Shown piece after piece: positions 45,639 through 54,136 of a DNA stretch of 64,000 nt (position 1 is the stretch's first letter; every line of letters starts with the position of its first letter). The notes beneath the pieces are model-generated. The model saw nothing but the letters and a program-made list of their open reading frames with translations. It ran no database searches and was not told where the DNA came from. Source of the stretch: Alkaliphilus metalliredigens QYMF (lineage in GTDB: Bacteria > Bacillota > Clostridia > Peptostreptococcales > Natronincolaceae); the NCBI RefSeq assembly GCF_000016985.1, contig NC_009633.1:2709539-2773538 (forward strand), in the 5' to 3' direction. Position numbers and translations under genes: made by a program.

Positions 45639-45781
45639 GTGTTCACTTCCCATCTATCACCATTAAGAATTCAAATACTCTATTCGATACAGAACATATT
45701 TTCCCTTTATTTTTTTGTAATTTTTTGTTTATTTAGAATTTTTAACGACTTAATAAATGAACCCTCTAGTAACTTATTTCT

Positions 45782-45809
45782 ATTATATTTAGTGCCGTGA
45801 ACAGCTCAA
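45782..45809 (-). promoter_or_regulatory. Predicted promoter of comM
   Basis: On the minus strand TTGAGC and a perfect TATAAT are 16 bases apart, about 140 bases before the comM start. A housekeeping promoter for comM-dprA-topA is likely. Confidence 0.5.
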
Positions 45810-45862
45810 TGAAGCTCAGATTTTGAAAAAATTATTTTTATCTATTCATAATTAAGGCTTGT

Positions 45863-45891
45863 TTGACATAAATATGAAATTATGATAAAAT
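45863..45891 (+). promoter_or_regulatory. Predicted promoter of the aminomutase gene
   Basis: On the plus strand a perfect TTGACA is followed after exactly 17 bases by TAAAAT. This is a strong housekeeping promoter pattern, back to back with the comM promoter. It leaves a leader of about 330 bases before the GTG start of the aminomutase gene. Confidence 0.7.
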
Positions 45892-45897
45892 CTTATA

Positions 45898-46227
45898 TTA
45901 ATAACCGTAAAACCTCCCAGAATTTCAATACTTTCCTTTCTACCCACATCTTTTTATACCTATTATAATATATCTGTGATTGTTTATCTTTTTATATCAT
46001 ACGTTTGGGAAAAGTTTTTATAATTTAGGAGATCTCGCCTAAGTGTGCTTTGCCGATACAAAAAATCTAGTAAAATTTTCTGTATTAATTTAATGTGACT
46101 TTGCAATTTTTTTTGTAAATACTAGTACTACTAACTAAGTTTATAAACAGGACAATCACTTCCTCGATTATCCAAACTTTTTTTTATAGTATTATTGCTT
46201 TTAACTAAATAACAAGGAGGAGATCAT
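45898..46227 (+). promoter_or_regulatory. Long 5' leader of the aminomutase gene, possible structured RNA
   Basis: The leader is very AT-rich except for a 32-base GC-rich segment at 46028-46059 (17 of 32 are G or C). It includes TTAGG/CCTAA flanking GAGATCTCG, able to form a hairpin, followed by TAAGTGTGCTTTGCCGATAC. A T8 run lies at about 46112, and a partial CodY-box-like AATTTTCTGTATTAA at 46074. I cannot assign a known riboswitch class. A second TATAGTATTAT-type -10 exists near 46187, so a shorter leader is possible. Confidence 0.4.
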
Positions 46228-47496
46228 GTGAATCATACCGATACAACAAACAGTCGTCAAATTTCAATCGATCGAGCTAAGCATCTAAAATTAACCATAC
46301 AGGATTACTTAGAGATAAAAGACCTCATTCCCAAAGGATTATCTCGTCAAGTGGAAATCGAAGCGAAAAAGCAAAAAATCCTATCCCATTTTGGTGCTAC
46401 TGAAGATAATTGGAATGATTGGCAATGGCAATTAAGCAATCGAATATCTGATGTTGATACCTTAACAAAAATAATTAAGTTAGATGATAAAGAAATTGAA
46501 GATATAAAAAAAGTAGGACAAGAATTTAGATGGTCAGTATCACCTTATTACACCACTCTAATTGATGACAATAATAAGTATTGTCCAATTAAACTTATGG
46601 CTATACCCCATGGCTACGAAATTGCCAATACCAAAGGAGATACAGATCCAATGGCAGAAGAGTTCACGAATCCTGCTGGATCAATTACACGCCGCTATCC
46701 CGATCGATTAATTATTAATGTAACCAATGAATGTGCAATGTACTGTAGACATTGTCAACGAAGAAGAAACATAGGAACTAATGATCTCCATACATCCCGA
46801 GAGGTTTTACAAGAATCGATTGATTATATTCGTGATAATCCTGAAATCCGGGATGTATTAATTACTGGTGGCGACGCATTGACCCTTTCTAATAGTATGC
46901 TTGATTGGTTATTGGGAGAATTACATGCAATTCCATCCGTAGACTATATTAGATTGGGCTCTCGTACATTGGTCACTATGCCCCAAAGAATCACAGATAA
47001 GTTGATCAATATTCTTAAAAAGTACCCACCTATTTTTATTAATACCCACTTTAATCACCCCATGGAGATTACAGAAGAGTCCAAGGCAGCATGTGATAGA
47101 TTATCCAATGCGGGCATTCCATTAGGTAACCAAGCAGTTCTCCTTAATGGCATTAATAATAATAAGTTTGTCATGAGATTACTTAATCACGAACTATTAA
47201 AATGTCGTGTTCGTCCTTACTATATATTCCATGCGAAACATGTTATTGGCACTAGTCATTTTAACACGTCTGTTGATGATGGCATCGAAATCATGGAGTA
47301 CTTAAGAGGCTACACATCTGGTATGGCAATTCCAACCTATATCATTAATGCCCCTGGCGGAAAAGGAAAAACTCCTATACTTCCACAATATCTAATTTCT
47401 AGAGGCTCTCATTCTATTAAAATTAGAACTTGGGATGGTGAAGTGATTGATTATCCAAATCACCCTACAATTCCAATTGAAGAAACACTAAAGTAA
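46228..47496 (+). CDS. eam: Glutamate 2,3-aminomutase (radical SAM, PLP)
   Basis: The 422-residue protein belongs to the lysine 2,3-aminomutase family. The radical SAM motif is Cys169, Cys173, Cys176 ('CAMYCRHC'); the PLP lysine is Lys381 in 'GGKGKTP'. In lysine aminomutases two aspartates bind the substrate side chain. Here these positions are Lys337 ('IFHAKHV') and Asn374 ('YIINAPGG'), matching the Lys/Asn pair of glutamate 2,3-aminomutase. The enzyme would make beta-glutamate, a compatible solute. The start is a GTG with AAGGAGGAG upstream. It is a single-gene unit between two terminator/promoter regions, opposite in strand to its neighbours. Confidence 0.88.
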   Translation: MNHTDTTNSRQISIDRAKHLKLTIQDYLEIKDLIPKGLSRQVEIEAKKQKILSHFGATEDNWNDWQWQLSNRISDVDTLTKIIKLDDKEIEDIKKVGQEFRWSVSPYYTTLIDDNNKYCPIKLMAIPHGYEIANTKGDTDPMAEEFTNPAGSITRRYPDRLIINVTNECAMYCRHCQRRRNIGTNDLHTSREVLQESIDYIRDNPEIRDVLITGGDALTLSNSMLDWLLGELHAIPSVDYIRLGSRTLVTMPQRITDKLINILKKYPPIFINTHFNHPMEITEESKAACDRLSNAGIPLGNQAVLLNGINNNKFVMRLLNHELLKCRVRPYYIFHAKHVIGTSHFNTSVDDGIEIMEYLRGYTSGMAIPTYIINAPGGKGKTPILPQYLISRGSHSIKIRTWDGEVIDYPNHPTIPIEETLK

Positions 47497-47621
47497 AATG
47501 TAACTTAGTTCAGAGGGTTCTTAACCACTGAATCATAACTGAGTCTATCTGGAGAATGTCGTGTACAGACTCTCCTTTAATAAATAGTGTGGATTTTCAT
47601 GACAACTAAAATAAACCTCAC

Positions 47622-47650
47622 AAAAAAACTAGGCTTAGCCTAGTTTTTTT
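47622..47650. terminator. Bidirectional terminator between the aminomutase gene and yraN
   Basis: ACTAGGC and GCCTAGT form a 7-bp stem around TTA, with A7 before and T7 after, so it can terminate on both strands. A second weaker hairpin (GGAGA...TCTCC, 47551-47575) lies closer to the aminomutase stop. The rest of the 288-base gap appears empty. Confidence 0.85.
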
Positions 47651-47784
47651 GCTCTTTAAATTAAAATTTATTAGTGAAAACCTTCAACTTATCTATCTCA
47701 TCATTTAACTTAGAAAATGACATACTTGTATTATATTGCTTTATTTATTTTACTCTGATCAAAACAATTATGCAATTTCCTTAG

Positions 47785-48129
47785 TTAAAAGGCATTATTG
47801 ATATAATGTATTTTCTTTTCTTTTCCTATGATCACTTCCGCTACATCAAATCTAAAGTCATAATTTATAAGACCCTTTCTTGCAATATAATGAGAGGCGA
47901 CGCGATGTAATCGCTGCTGTTTTTGCCAATTAACCGCTTCACATGGCATCCCATAGGATTGGGACCTACGTGTTTTAACCTCCACAAAGGCAATGATAGT
48001 ACCTTTATATGCTATGATATCGATCTCACCGAGCTTTGTTCGATAATTTGTCTCTATGAGACGATATCCTTTTTTTTCTAAATATTGCCCAATAATACGT
48101 TCACCCAGTTCCCCTAAAGATTTACTCAT
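47785..48129 (-). CDS. YraN/UPF0102 family nuclease-like protein
   Basis: The 114-residue protein has the endonuclease-fold core 'GEIDIIAYKGTIIAFVEVKT' (D-x-n-ExK type) with 'YRTKLGEIDII'. It starts 'LGELGERIIGQYLEKKGY'. Members are widespread and probably act on nucleic acids, possibly related to Holliday junction resolvases; exact function is not known. It follows rnhB, a very common pairing. Confidence 0.9.
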   Translation of the reverse strand: MSKSLGELGERIIGQYLEKKGYRLIETNYRTKLGEIDIIAYKGTIIAFVEVKTRRSQSYGMPCEAVNWQKQQRLHRVASHYIARKGLINYDFRFDVAEVIIGKEKKIHYINNAF

Positions 48130-48170
48130 TTTACCTCTACCCCTTTATCTCTCATTCCATAAATAGTCGC

Positions 48171-48785
48171 TTACTTTAGAATCTTCTTTAAGAAGCTCCT
48201 ACGGTGTAGTTCACTAGGTCCATATTTCAACAGTGCTTCCCTATGTAGTTTTGTTCCATAGCCTTTATGCTGCGCGATTCCATAATTCGGGTATTCTTCA
48301 TCCCATCTTATACATAATCGATCTCTAATTACCTTAGCTACAATAGATGCTGCAGCGATCCCTTGACTTCGATCATCACCCTTTATGATAGCGCTCTGGG
48401 GAATAGCAATATCAATATTCTCTGCATCAACTAAAATATAATCAGGAATCTTACTTTCACCATCAATGGTTGTAAGAGATAGTACAGATTTTTTCATGGC
48501 CAGTCTTGAAGCTTGCCTAATATTAATTTGATCAATCACTTCTGCTGATATGATTCCAACACCCATGGCAATGGCATTTTTTTTAATTACTTCGTAGAGC
48601 TCTTCTCGTCTTTTGGGAGACAGCTTTTTAGAATCCTTAACCCCTTCTATCAACAACCCCTTAGGTAGAATAACAGTTGCTGCCAGTACCGATCCAAACA
48701 GACACCCTCTTCCCACTTCATCACAACCCGCAATACTCTCATATCCTTCTTCCCATAATTGATTTTCAATTTCTAATCTATTCAT
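48171..48785 (-). CDS. rnhB: Ribonuclease HII
   Basis: RNase HII removes ribonucleotides and RNA primers from DNA. The 204-residue protein has the active-site segments 'GCDEVGRGCLFG' (first Asp-Glu), 'ILVDAENID' and 'IAAASIVAKVIRD', and a substrate-recognition Gly-Arg-Gly motif. It lies between rbgA and yraN, as in many Firmicutes. Confidence 0.96.
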   Translation of the reverse strand: MNRLEIENQLWEEGYESIAGCDEVGRGCLFGSVLAATVILPKGLLIEGVKDSKKLSPKRREELYEVIKKNAIAMGVGIISAEVIDQINIRQASRLAMKKSVLSLTTIDGESKIPDYILVDAENIDIAIPQSAIIKGDDRSQGIAAASIVAKVIRDRLCIRWDEEYPNYGIAQHKGYGTKLHREALLKYGPSELHRRSFLKKILK

Positions 48786-48832
48786 TTGAAGCCTCCTCGT
48801 CGAACTAATCCTATTTCATCTTCTTCATTTTC

Positions 48833-49690
48833 TCACTGTTTTGGAGGGACTTCCATTGAAATTCGGCCTATTATTCCTGCCCTAAATTCATCTAATATGA
48901 TATTTGAAACCCTCAGATAGTCTATTTCTCTTCCAGGTAGAATTGCACCCCTTTTAATACCAATGGCATCCATCATCTCCAAGGCGCCCGCTGGTTCACT
49001 ATCTAGTTTATACCGATTCATTAAATTTGTCATGTTTTCTAGCATTAGTTTTTCCACAAGTCTAAATGCTAAATCCTCTACGTCCATAATTTCATCTTTA
49101 ATGGCCCCTGTAAAGGCTAACTTCAAAGCAACATTTTGATCTTCAAACTTAGGCCATAGTATACCAGGAGTATCTAAAAGCTCCATATTTCCCTTTAACC
49201 GAATCCATTGCTTTGCCTTTGTTACGCCTGGTTTATCACCAGTTCTAGCACTTTTTCTTCCTGCCAATTGATTAATAATTGATGACTTGCCTACATTAGG
49301 AATTCCAACCATCATAATACGAATTGGTCTTTCTTTTCTTCCTTTTTTTATCATCAAATCTTTCTTTTCTTGAAACATTTTTTGTCCTTCTTCAATTGCT
49401 TCCTTCAAACCTTTTGAATTTAAGCAGTTCACAGGAATCGCTTCGATCCCTTGAGCTTTAAAGTATTTAACCCAACGATTTGTTACTTCTTGATCAGCTA
49501 AGTCAAATTTATTCAAAATAATGACCCTGGGCTTATTTCCAATAATCTCATTAATACTGGGATTCCTACTGCTTATAGGGATTCGTGCATCCAATAATTC
49601 ATACACAACATCCACAAGCTTCAGTTGGTCCTTAAGTAGTTCCTTAGTCTTTTTCATATGTCCAGGATACCAATTGATTTTTAAATCCAT
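48833..49690 (-). CDS. rbgA: Ribosome biogenesis GTPase RbgA (YlqF)
   Basis: RbgA is a circularly permuted GTPase needed for late assembly of the 50S subunit. In the 285-residue protein the G4 motif 'ILNKFDLAD' precedes the G1 motif 'VGIPNVGKSSIINQLAG' and the G3 'LLDTPGIL', which is diagnostic. It starts 'INWYPGHMKKTKELL'. It follows the rplS terminator, with rnhB downstream. Confidence 0.95.
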   Translation of the reverse strand: MDLKINWYPGHMKKTKELLKDQLKLVDVVYELLDARIPISSRNPSINEIIGNKPRVIILNKFDLADQEVTNRWVKYFKAQGIEAIPVNCLNSKGLKEAIEEGQKMFQEKKDLMIKKGRKERPIRIMMVGIPNVGKSSIINQLAGRKSARTGDKPGVTKAKQWIRLKGNMELLDTPGILWPKFEDQNVALKLAFTGAIKDEIMDVEDLAFRLVEKLMLENMTNLMNRYKLDSEPAGALEMMDAIGIKRGAILPGREIDYLRVSNIILDEFRAGIIGRISMEVPPKQ

Positions 49691-49827
49691 TTACACCACT
49701 CCTTGTGTATTAAATGCCTATCTATATGGTTAACTTTATTATTTAGAAATATTTAATCAGTTTGACACGAAAGCCCACTTTAATTTTTAACAAGGGTCAT
49801 TAAAAATTTAAACTGCTTAAATAATAA

Positions 49828-49853
49828 TAAAGGGGCTGAATTCAGCCCCTTTT
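49828..49853 (-). terminator. Terminator after rplS
   Basis: AAGGGGCTGAATTCAGCCCCTT (49830-49851) is a perfect palindrome forming a stable stem. On the minus strand it is followed by TTTATTATTATTT. It ends the ylxM-to-rplS operon; rbgA starts about 140 bases on. Confidence 0.7.
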
Positions 49854-49861
49854 GTTTGTCT

Positions 49862-50215
49862 CTACTTGAAGTTTTTTCTTTCCTTAATTTTGAATGCTGC
49901 TTTACCAATTCGATCTCGTAAGTAGAATATTCTAGCTCTTCTCACTTTACCATGTTTAACGATTTCGATTTTTTCAATTTTCGGAGAATGTACTGGGAAT
50001 GTTCTCTCAACCCCAACCCCATAAGAAATTCTTCTTACAGTAAATGTTTCAGCAATTCCGCCACCCTGTCTTTTAATAACGATTCCTTCAAAGACTTGGA
50101 TTCTCTCTCTTGTACCCTCTTTAATTCTAACATGTACTTTAATTGTATCACCAGTATTAAAGTCAATTATATCTTTCTTTAATTGTGCTGCATCAATTCC
50201 TTTAATGATATCCAT
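49862..50215 (-). CDS. rplS: 50S ribosomal protein L19
   Basis: L19 sits at the interface of the ribosomal subunits. The 117-residue protein has '[20 protein letters not shown]', '[14 protein letters not shown]' and the C-terminal 'RVRRAR'-type '[18 protein letters not shown]'. It is the last gene of the operon, behind trmD after about 105 bases. Confidence 0.98.
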   Translation of the reverse strand: MDIIKGIDAAQLKKDIIDFNTGDTIKVHVRIKEGTRERIQVFEGIVIKRQGGGIAETFTVRRISYGVGVERTFPVHSPKIEKIEIVKHGKVRRARIFYLRDRIGKAAFKIKERKNFK

Positions 50216-50320
50216 TGTTGTCCCTCCTTCCTTCCTAGACGTTCTTATACTCCTGTATAGAGGACCGCCCGTAATACCTTTGTAATTATATCATAGTCTG
50301 TACCTTGCCGCAATATGTAT

Positions 50321-51064
50321 TTATTCTTTTTTCTTACTTAATTCCGCTACCCATTGTGCTTCATTTTTTTTCAGTTGTAATCCTTTTAATAAATCTGGTC
50401 TTCTTTCAAATGTCAGTTCAATGGATTGCTTCCTTCTCCACATATCAATATCTTTATGATTTCCTGATAAAAGTACAGAAGGGACCTCTAAACCATTAAA
50501 CGCTCTTGGCCTTGTATAGTGTGGATATTCAAGTAGCCCACAATGAAATGATTCATCCTCATAGGATGCTTCAGTAGAAAGCACACCGGGTATCAAACGC
50601 GTAATGGCATCAACGATAACCATAGCGGGTAGTTCCCCTCCCGTCAACACATAATCTCCTATAGAGATTTCATCAGTAACAAGTTCATCAATAATCCTTT
50701 GGTCAATACCCTCATAATGGCCACAAAGAAAAATCAATTGTTCTTCCTTGGCCAACTCCATGGCTTTCTCTTGTGTGAACGTAGATCCCTTAGGTGATAA
50801 ATAAATCGTTTTACATGGTTCATTTAGATTTAACATCTGTGTTACATGATGATGACAATCAAAAATGGGTTGAGGCGTCATCACCATTCCCGCGCCACCG
50901 CCAAAGGGATAATCATCTACTTTTTTATGCTTATTGAGAGCAAAGTCCCTAATATTAAAGCACTGTATATCAATCAGCTCTTTTTCCTGAGCTTTTTTTA
51001 AAATACTTGTTCCAAAAGGACCATTAAACATCTCCGGGAACAGAGTCAAAATTCTGACTTTCAT
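50321..51064 (-). CDS. trmD: tRNA (guanine-N1)-methyltransferase TrmD
   Basis: TrmD makes m1G37 in tRNA and prevents frameshifting. The 247-residue protein starts 'RILTLFPEMF' and has 'DDYPFGGGAGMVM', the knotted SAM-binding region 'LICGHYEG'-type 'LCGHYEGIDQRII' and 'SIGDYVLTGGELPAM'. Its ATG overlaps the rimM stop by 4 bases. Confidence 0.98.
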   Translation of the reverse strand: MKVRILTLFPEMFNGPFGTSILKKAQEKELIDIQCFNIRDFALNKHKKVDDYPFGGGAGMVMTPQPIFDCHHHVTQMLNLNEPCKTIYLSPKGSTFTQEKAMELAKEEQLIFLCGHYEGIDQRIIDELVTDEISIGDYVLTGGELPAMVIVDAITRLIPGVLSTEASYEDESFHCGLLEYPHYTRPRAFNGLEVPSVLLSGNHKDIDMWRRKQSIELTFERRPDLLKGLQLKKNEAQWVAELSKKKE

Positions 51065-51567
51065 TCAATCATTCCTTCAATAGGATCCACAGTAATTCGT
51101 TTCTTTTCTAGGGAAATTTCTGGAATAAACTCCTTAACTGCTGGAATTAGGATATCCTTATTTGTTTCTTTGTCTCTAAAGACATATACCTCATTAGAAC
51201 CTGCTTGAATTATATCCACAAGTTTACCCAAATATACTTCTTCTACTGTATACCCATCCAATCCAATCAGATCGGCTTTATAAAATGTATCTTCAGGCAA
51301 CTCCCTACGTTGGCTTTCATCAATGAGTACGTATTTCCCTTTGAATTGTTCAACTATATTAATATTATCATAACCTTCAAAGGATAATATTACTGTTGTA
51401 GGCCTGTATTTGATATTCCCAATATAGTACTTTTCATCGTAACCCTGAATATATACCCATTCCAGTTCTTCAAAACGTTCTAAATAATCGCTCAAAGAAG
51501 TAACCTTAAGCTCTCCCTTGATTCCATGTGTATTGACAATTTGTCCTACTTTCAGCATTTTCTTCAT
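51061..51567 (-). CDS. rimM: 16S rRNA processing protein RimM
   Basis: RimM helps 30S maturation and binds S19. The 168-residue protein has the N-terminal 'VGQIVNTHGIKGELKV' and a C-terminal PRC-barrel-like domain ending 'DILIPAVKEFIPEI' and 'RITVDPIEGMI'. An alternative ATG three codons in (51558) is possible; neither has a strong ribosome site. Confidence 0.95.
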   Translation of the reverse strand: MKKMLKVGQIVNTHGIKGELKVTSLSDYLERFEELEWVYIQGYDEKYYIGNIKYRPTTVILSFEGYDNINIVEQFKGKYVLIDESQRRELPEDTFYKADLIGLDGYTVEEVYLGKLVDIIQAGSNEVYVFRDKETNKDILIPAVKEFIPEISLEKKRITVDPIEGMIE

Positions 51568-51689
51568 TCACACCACACCTACTTTATTAATTGTTGATGA
51601 ATATAGCTTTTTTAAAGCACAGTCCAGTTCATTGCCCTCACTTTGTTCAAATACTTAGTTTGTTAGGTAATTAGTTTTAGGTAAGCTGA

Positions 51690-51713
51690 AAGGATTAGGT
51701 TTCCCTAATCCTT
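51690..51713 (-). other. Hairpin with GAAA tetraloop at the end of khpA
   Basis: AAGGATTAGG and CCTAATCCTT (51690-51699, 51704-51713) form a perfect 10-bp stem. On the minus strand the loop is GAAA and the stem begins at the khpA stop codon. Only TTT follows, so termination would be partial at best. It may set the ratio of rpsP/khpA to rimM-trmD-rplS. Confidence 0.5.
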
Positions 51714-51942
51714 ATTGAATAATTTCCACAACAACTCTCTTATTTTCCTTAATTGCTGCAGCTTTTACTACTGTTCGAATTGCCTTAGCAATTCTACCTT
51801 GCTTACCAATCACTTTTCCCATATCGTCTGGGGCAACTTTTAATTCAACAATAATGGATTGATTACCTTCGATTTCATTAACACTTACCTGTTCTGGATA
51901 ATCAACTAACGCCTTAGCTATAATCTGCACTAAATGACCCAT
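51712..51942 (-). CDS. khpA: KH-domain RNA-binding protein KhpA (YlqC)
   Basis: This 76-residue protein is a single KH domain with the GxxG loop in 'MGKVIGKQGRIAKAIRTV'. KhpA pairs with KhpB/Jag in many Firmicutes and binds small RNAs. It lies between rpsP and rimM, its conserved place. Confidence 0.94.
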   Translation of the reverse strand: MGHLVQIIAKALVDYPEQVSVNEIEGNQSIIVELKVAPDDMGKVIGKQGRIAKAIRTVVKAAAIKENKRVVVEIIQ

Positions 51943-51968
51943 TGGTATACCCCCTAATAGAAAGAGTT

Positions 51969-52214
51969 CTATTTAATAATACCATTCTTTTTGAATAAAT
52001 ATTTAACAGTGTCAGTTGGTTGTGCACCATTACCTAACCATTTTTCTGCTTTTTCACCATCTATTTTAATCTCTTTAGGTTCAGAAACAGGGTTATAATA
52101 TCCAATTTCTTCAATAAATCTACCATCTCTTGGTGCTCTTGCATCCGCAACTACTATTCTGTAGAAAGGTCTCTTTTTCGCACCCATTCTTTTTAATCTG
52201 ATTTTTACAGCCAT
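51969..52214 (-). CDS. rpsP: 30S ribosomal protein S16
   Basis: The 81-residue protein reads '[20 protein letters not shown]', with '[20 protein letters not shown]', standard S16. The ATG at 52214 follows AAAGGAGGTG. An upstream ATG at 52235 lies before that ribosome site and is unlikely. Confidence 0.98.
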
Positions 52215-52271
52215 TCTTTTCACCTCCTTTAACATATCCTAAAACACAATTAATTTAATTTCATAGTGATA

Positions 52272-53615
52272 TTATTTTAAAAATGGCATTTTGAACTTGC
52301 CACCTTTTTTCATTGTTTTTTCCATATCAGTAAATTGCTTCATCATTTTTTTAGTTTGGTCAAATTGCTTAATGAGTCTATTCACTTGTGCAACTGATGT
52401 ACCACTGCCTTTTGCAATTCGCTTTCTTCTGCTTCCATTTATAATAGTCGGTGTTTTTCTTTCTCCAGTTGTCATGGATTGAATGATGGCTTGGATATGA
52501 ACAAGTTCTTTTTCATCAACTTCTAAGTTTTTCATTTGTTTGCCACCAGCACCAGGAATCATTTCTAGTAATTGACTAATCGGTCCCATGCTCTGTACCT
52601 GCTGCAGTTGTTCTAAAAAGTCTTCAAAAGTAAATTGCTGTGTTTTAATCTTATTTTCTAACTCTTTAGCTTTCTTTTCATCAAATGAAACCTGGGCTTT
52701 TTCAATTAAACTGAGTACATCCCCCATGCCCAGAATCCTTGATGCCATTCGGTCTGGATGAAAAGGTTCTAGATCATTTAGTTTTTCTCCTAAACCTACA
52801 AATTTAATTGGCTTACGAGTAACTGCTCTTACGGATAGTGCTGCTCCACCTCTGGTATCACCATCAAGCTTAGTTAAAATAATACCATCTACCCCTAATT
52901 TAGTGTCAAAATGTTCTGCAACATTGACAGCATCTTGTCCAGTCATAGAATCAACTACAAGTAGAATTTCCTGTGGTTTGACCGTGGTTTTAATGTCCTT
53001 CAACTCATCCATTAAAGTATCATCTATGTGAAGTCTTCCGGCAGTATCGATTAATACAACATCATTTCCATGTTTTATACCATGTTCTACGCCGGCCTTA
53101 GCAATGTCTACAGGGCTAATTTGATCTCCTAAAGTGAAAACTGGCACATCCACCTGACTTCCTACCACCTCAAGCTGTTTAATGGCTGCTGGTCGATAAA
53201 TATCTCCTGCCACAAGTAGGGGCCTCTTTCCTTGCTTCTTTAAGTAACCAGCAAGTTTTCCAGATGTGGTTGTCTTACCTGCCCCCTGTAATCCCACCAG
53301 CATAATAACTGTGGGTGGTTTAGAGGAGAATGTAATTTTACTTTGGGTCGTTCCCATTAGTTCAGTTAACTCTTCATTAACGATTTTGATCACTTGTTGT
53401 CCAGGCGTCAAGCTTTCGAACACTTCAGATCCTGTGGCTCGTTCTTTCACTATTTTTACAAAGTCTTTTACAACTTTAAAGTTAACATCAGCTTCCAAAA
53501 GAGCTAATTTAACCTCTCTCATTGCTTCAGCCACATCATTTTCAGTTAATTTCCCTTTACCCTTTAACTTCTGCAAAGTGTTTTGTAGCTTGTCGGCTAA
53601 GCCTTCGAAAATCAT
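52272..53615 (-). CDS. ffh: Signal recognition particle protein Ffh
   Basis: Ffh binds signal sequences and targets ribosomes to the membrane with FtsY. The 447-residue protein has the N domain, the G domain with 'GLQGAGKTTTSGKLAGYL' and 'DTAGRLHIDD', and a methionine-rich M domain ending 'MKQFTDMEKTMKKGGKFKMP'. It follows ylxM after about 20 bases. Confidence 0.98.
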   Translation of the reverse strand: MIFEGLADKLQNTLQKLKGKGKLTENDVAEAMREVKLALLEADVNFKVVKDFVKIVKERATGSEVFESLTPGQQVIKIVNEELTELMGTTQSKITFSSKPPTVIMLVGLQGAGKTTTSGKLAGYLKKQGKRPLLVAGDIYRPAAIKQLEVVGSQVDVPVFTLGDQISPVDIAKAGVEHGIKHGNDVVLIDTAGRLHIDDTLMDELKDIKTTVKPQEILLVVDSMTGQDAVNVAEHFDTKLGVDGIILTKLDGDTRGGAALSVRAVTRKPIKFVGLGEKLNDLEPFHPDRMASRILGMGDVLSLIEKAQVSFDEKKAKELENKIKTQQFTFEDFLEQLQQVQSMGPISQLLEMIPGAGGKQMKNLEVDEKELVHIQAIIQSMTTGERKTPTIINGSRRKRIAKGSGTSVAQVNRLIKQFDQTKKMMKQFTDMEKTMKKGGKFKMPFLK

Positions 53616-53634
53616 TTTATCCCTCCTCGGGAGT

Positions 53635-54003
53635 CTAATTGCTTAAAAGCTTGTTCAATAGGTCTTTAATATTTTCAATTTGAGCTCTCTGGTTTTCTAG
53701 TGGTTGATTTTTTCCCATTAAACCCTCTAGTATAACGATATGTTTATATATTTTTTCAATTCCATGTGTTTTATTTGTAAACAAATCTAATAGCTTCAAT
53801 TTTTCTTCATAGTCATATAAAATCTTTTCAGTTCTTTTAATTGTATCATATACAGCTTGTCTAGAAATCTCAAACTCTTCAGCAATTTCACTAAGAGATA
53901 AGTCTTGATTATGGTAAAGGTCGACCATCTCCCGTTGTTTCTGAGTCAATAGTTGATTGTAAAAGTCATACAGCATTGATATTTGAATTGTTTTTTCAAT
54001 CAT
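53635..54003 (-). CDS. ylxM: YlxM/p13-like helix-turn-helix protein
   Basis: The 122-residue protein has a sigma-region-4-like helix-turn-helix: '[20 protein letters not shown]' followed by '[20 protein letters not shown]'. YlxM is encoded directly before ffh in most Firmicutes and affects SRP function. It is the first gene of this operon, behind a strong promoter. Confidence 0.93.
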   Translation of the reverse strand: MIEKTIQISMLYDFYNQLLTQKQREMVDLYHNQDLSLSEIAEEFEISRQAVYDTIKRTEKILYDYEEKLKLLDLFTNKTHGIEKIYKHIVILEGLMGKNQPLENQRAQIENIKDLLNKLLSN

Positions 54004-54052
54004 CTAGACACTTCCTATCTCTACTGTAAAGTATAACTCCTTTACAATAGAC

Positions 54053-54081
54053 ATTTTATAATATATTTCAGTAGGTGTCAA
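54053..54081 (-). promoter_or_regulatory. Promoter of the ylxM-ffh-rpsP operon
   Basis: On the minus strand a perfect TTGACA is followed after 17 bases by TAAAAT, about 50 bases before ylxM. The short leader can form a GTAAAG/CTTTAC hairpin. The strength fits an operon of ribosomal and SRP genes. Confidence 0.75.
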
Positions 54082-54136
54082 GTATTTTTTATTGACTATT
54101 TAAACAAAACATTTTCACTCTTTTTTCAAAACGCTG

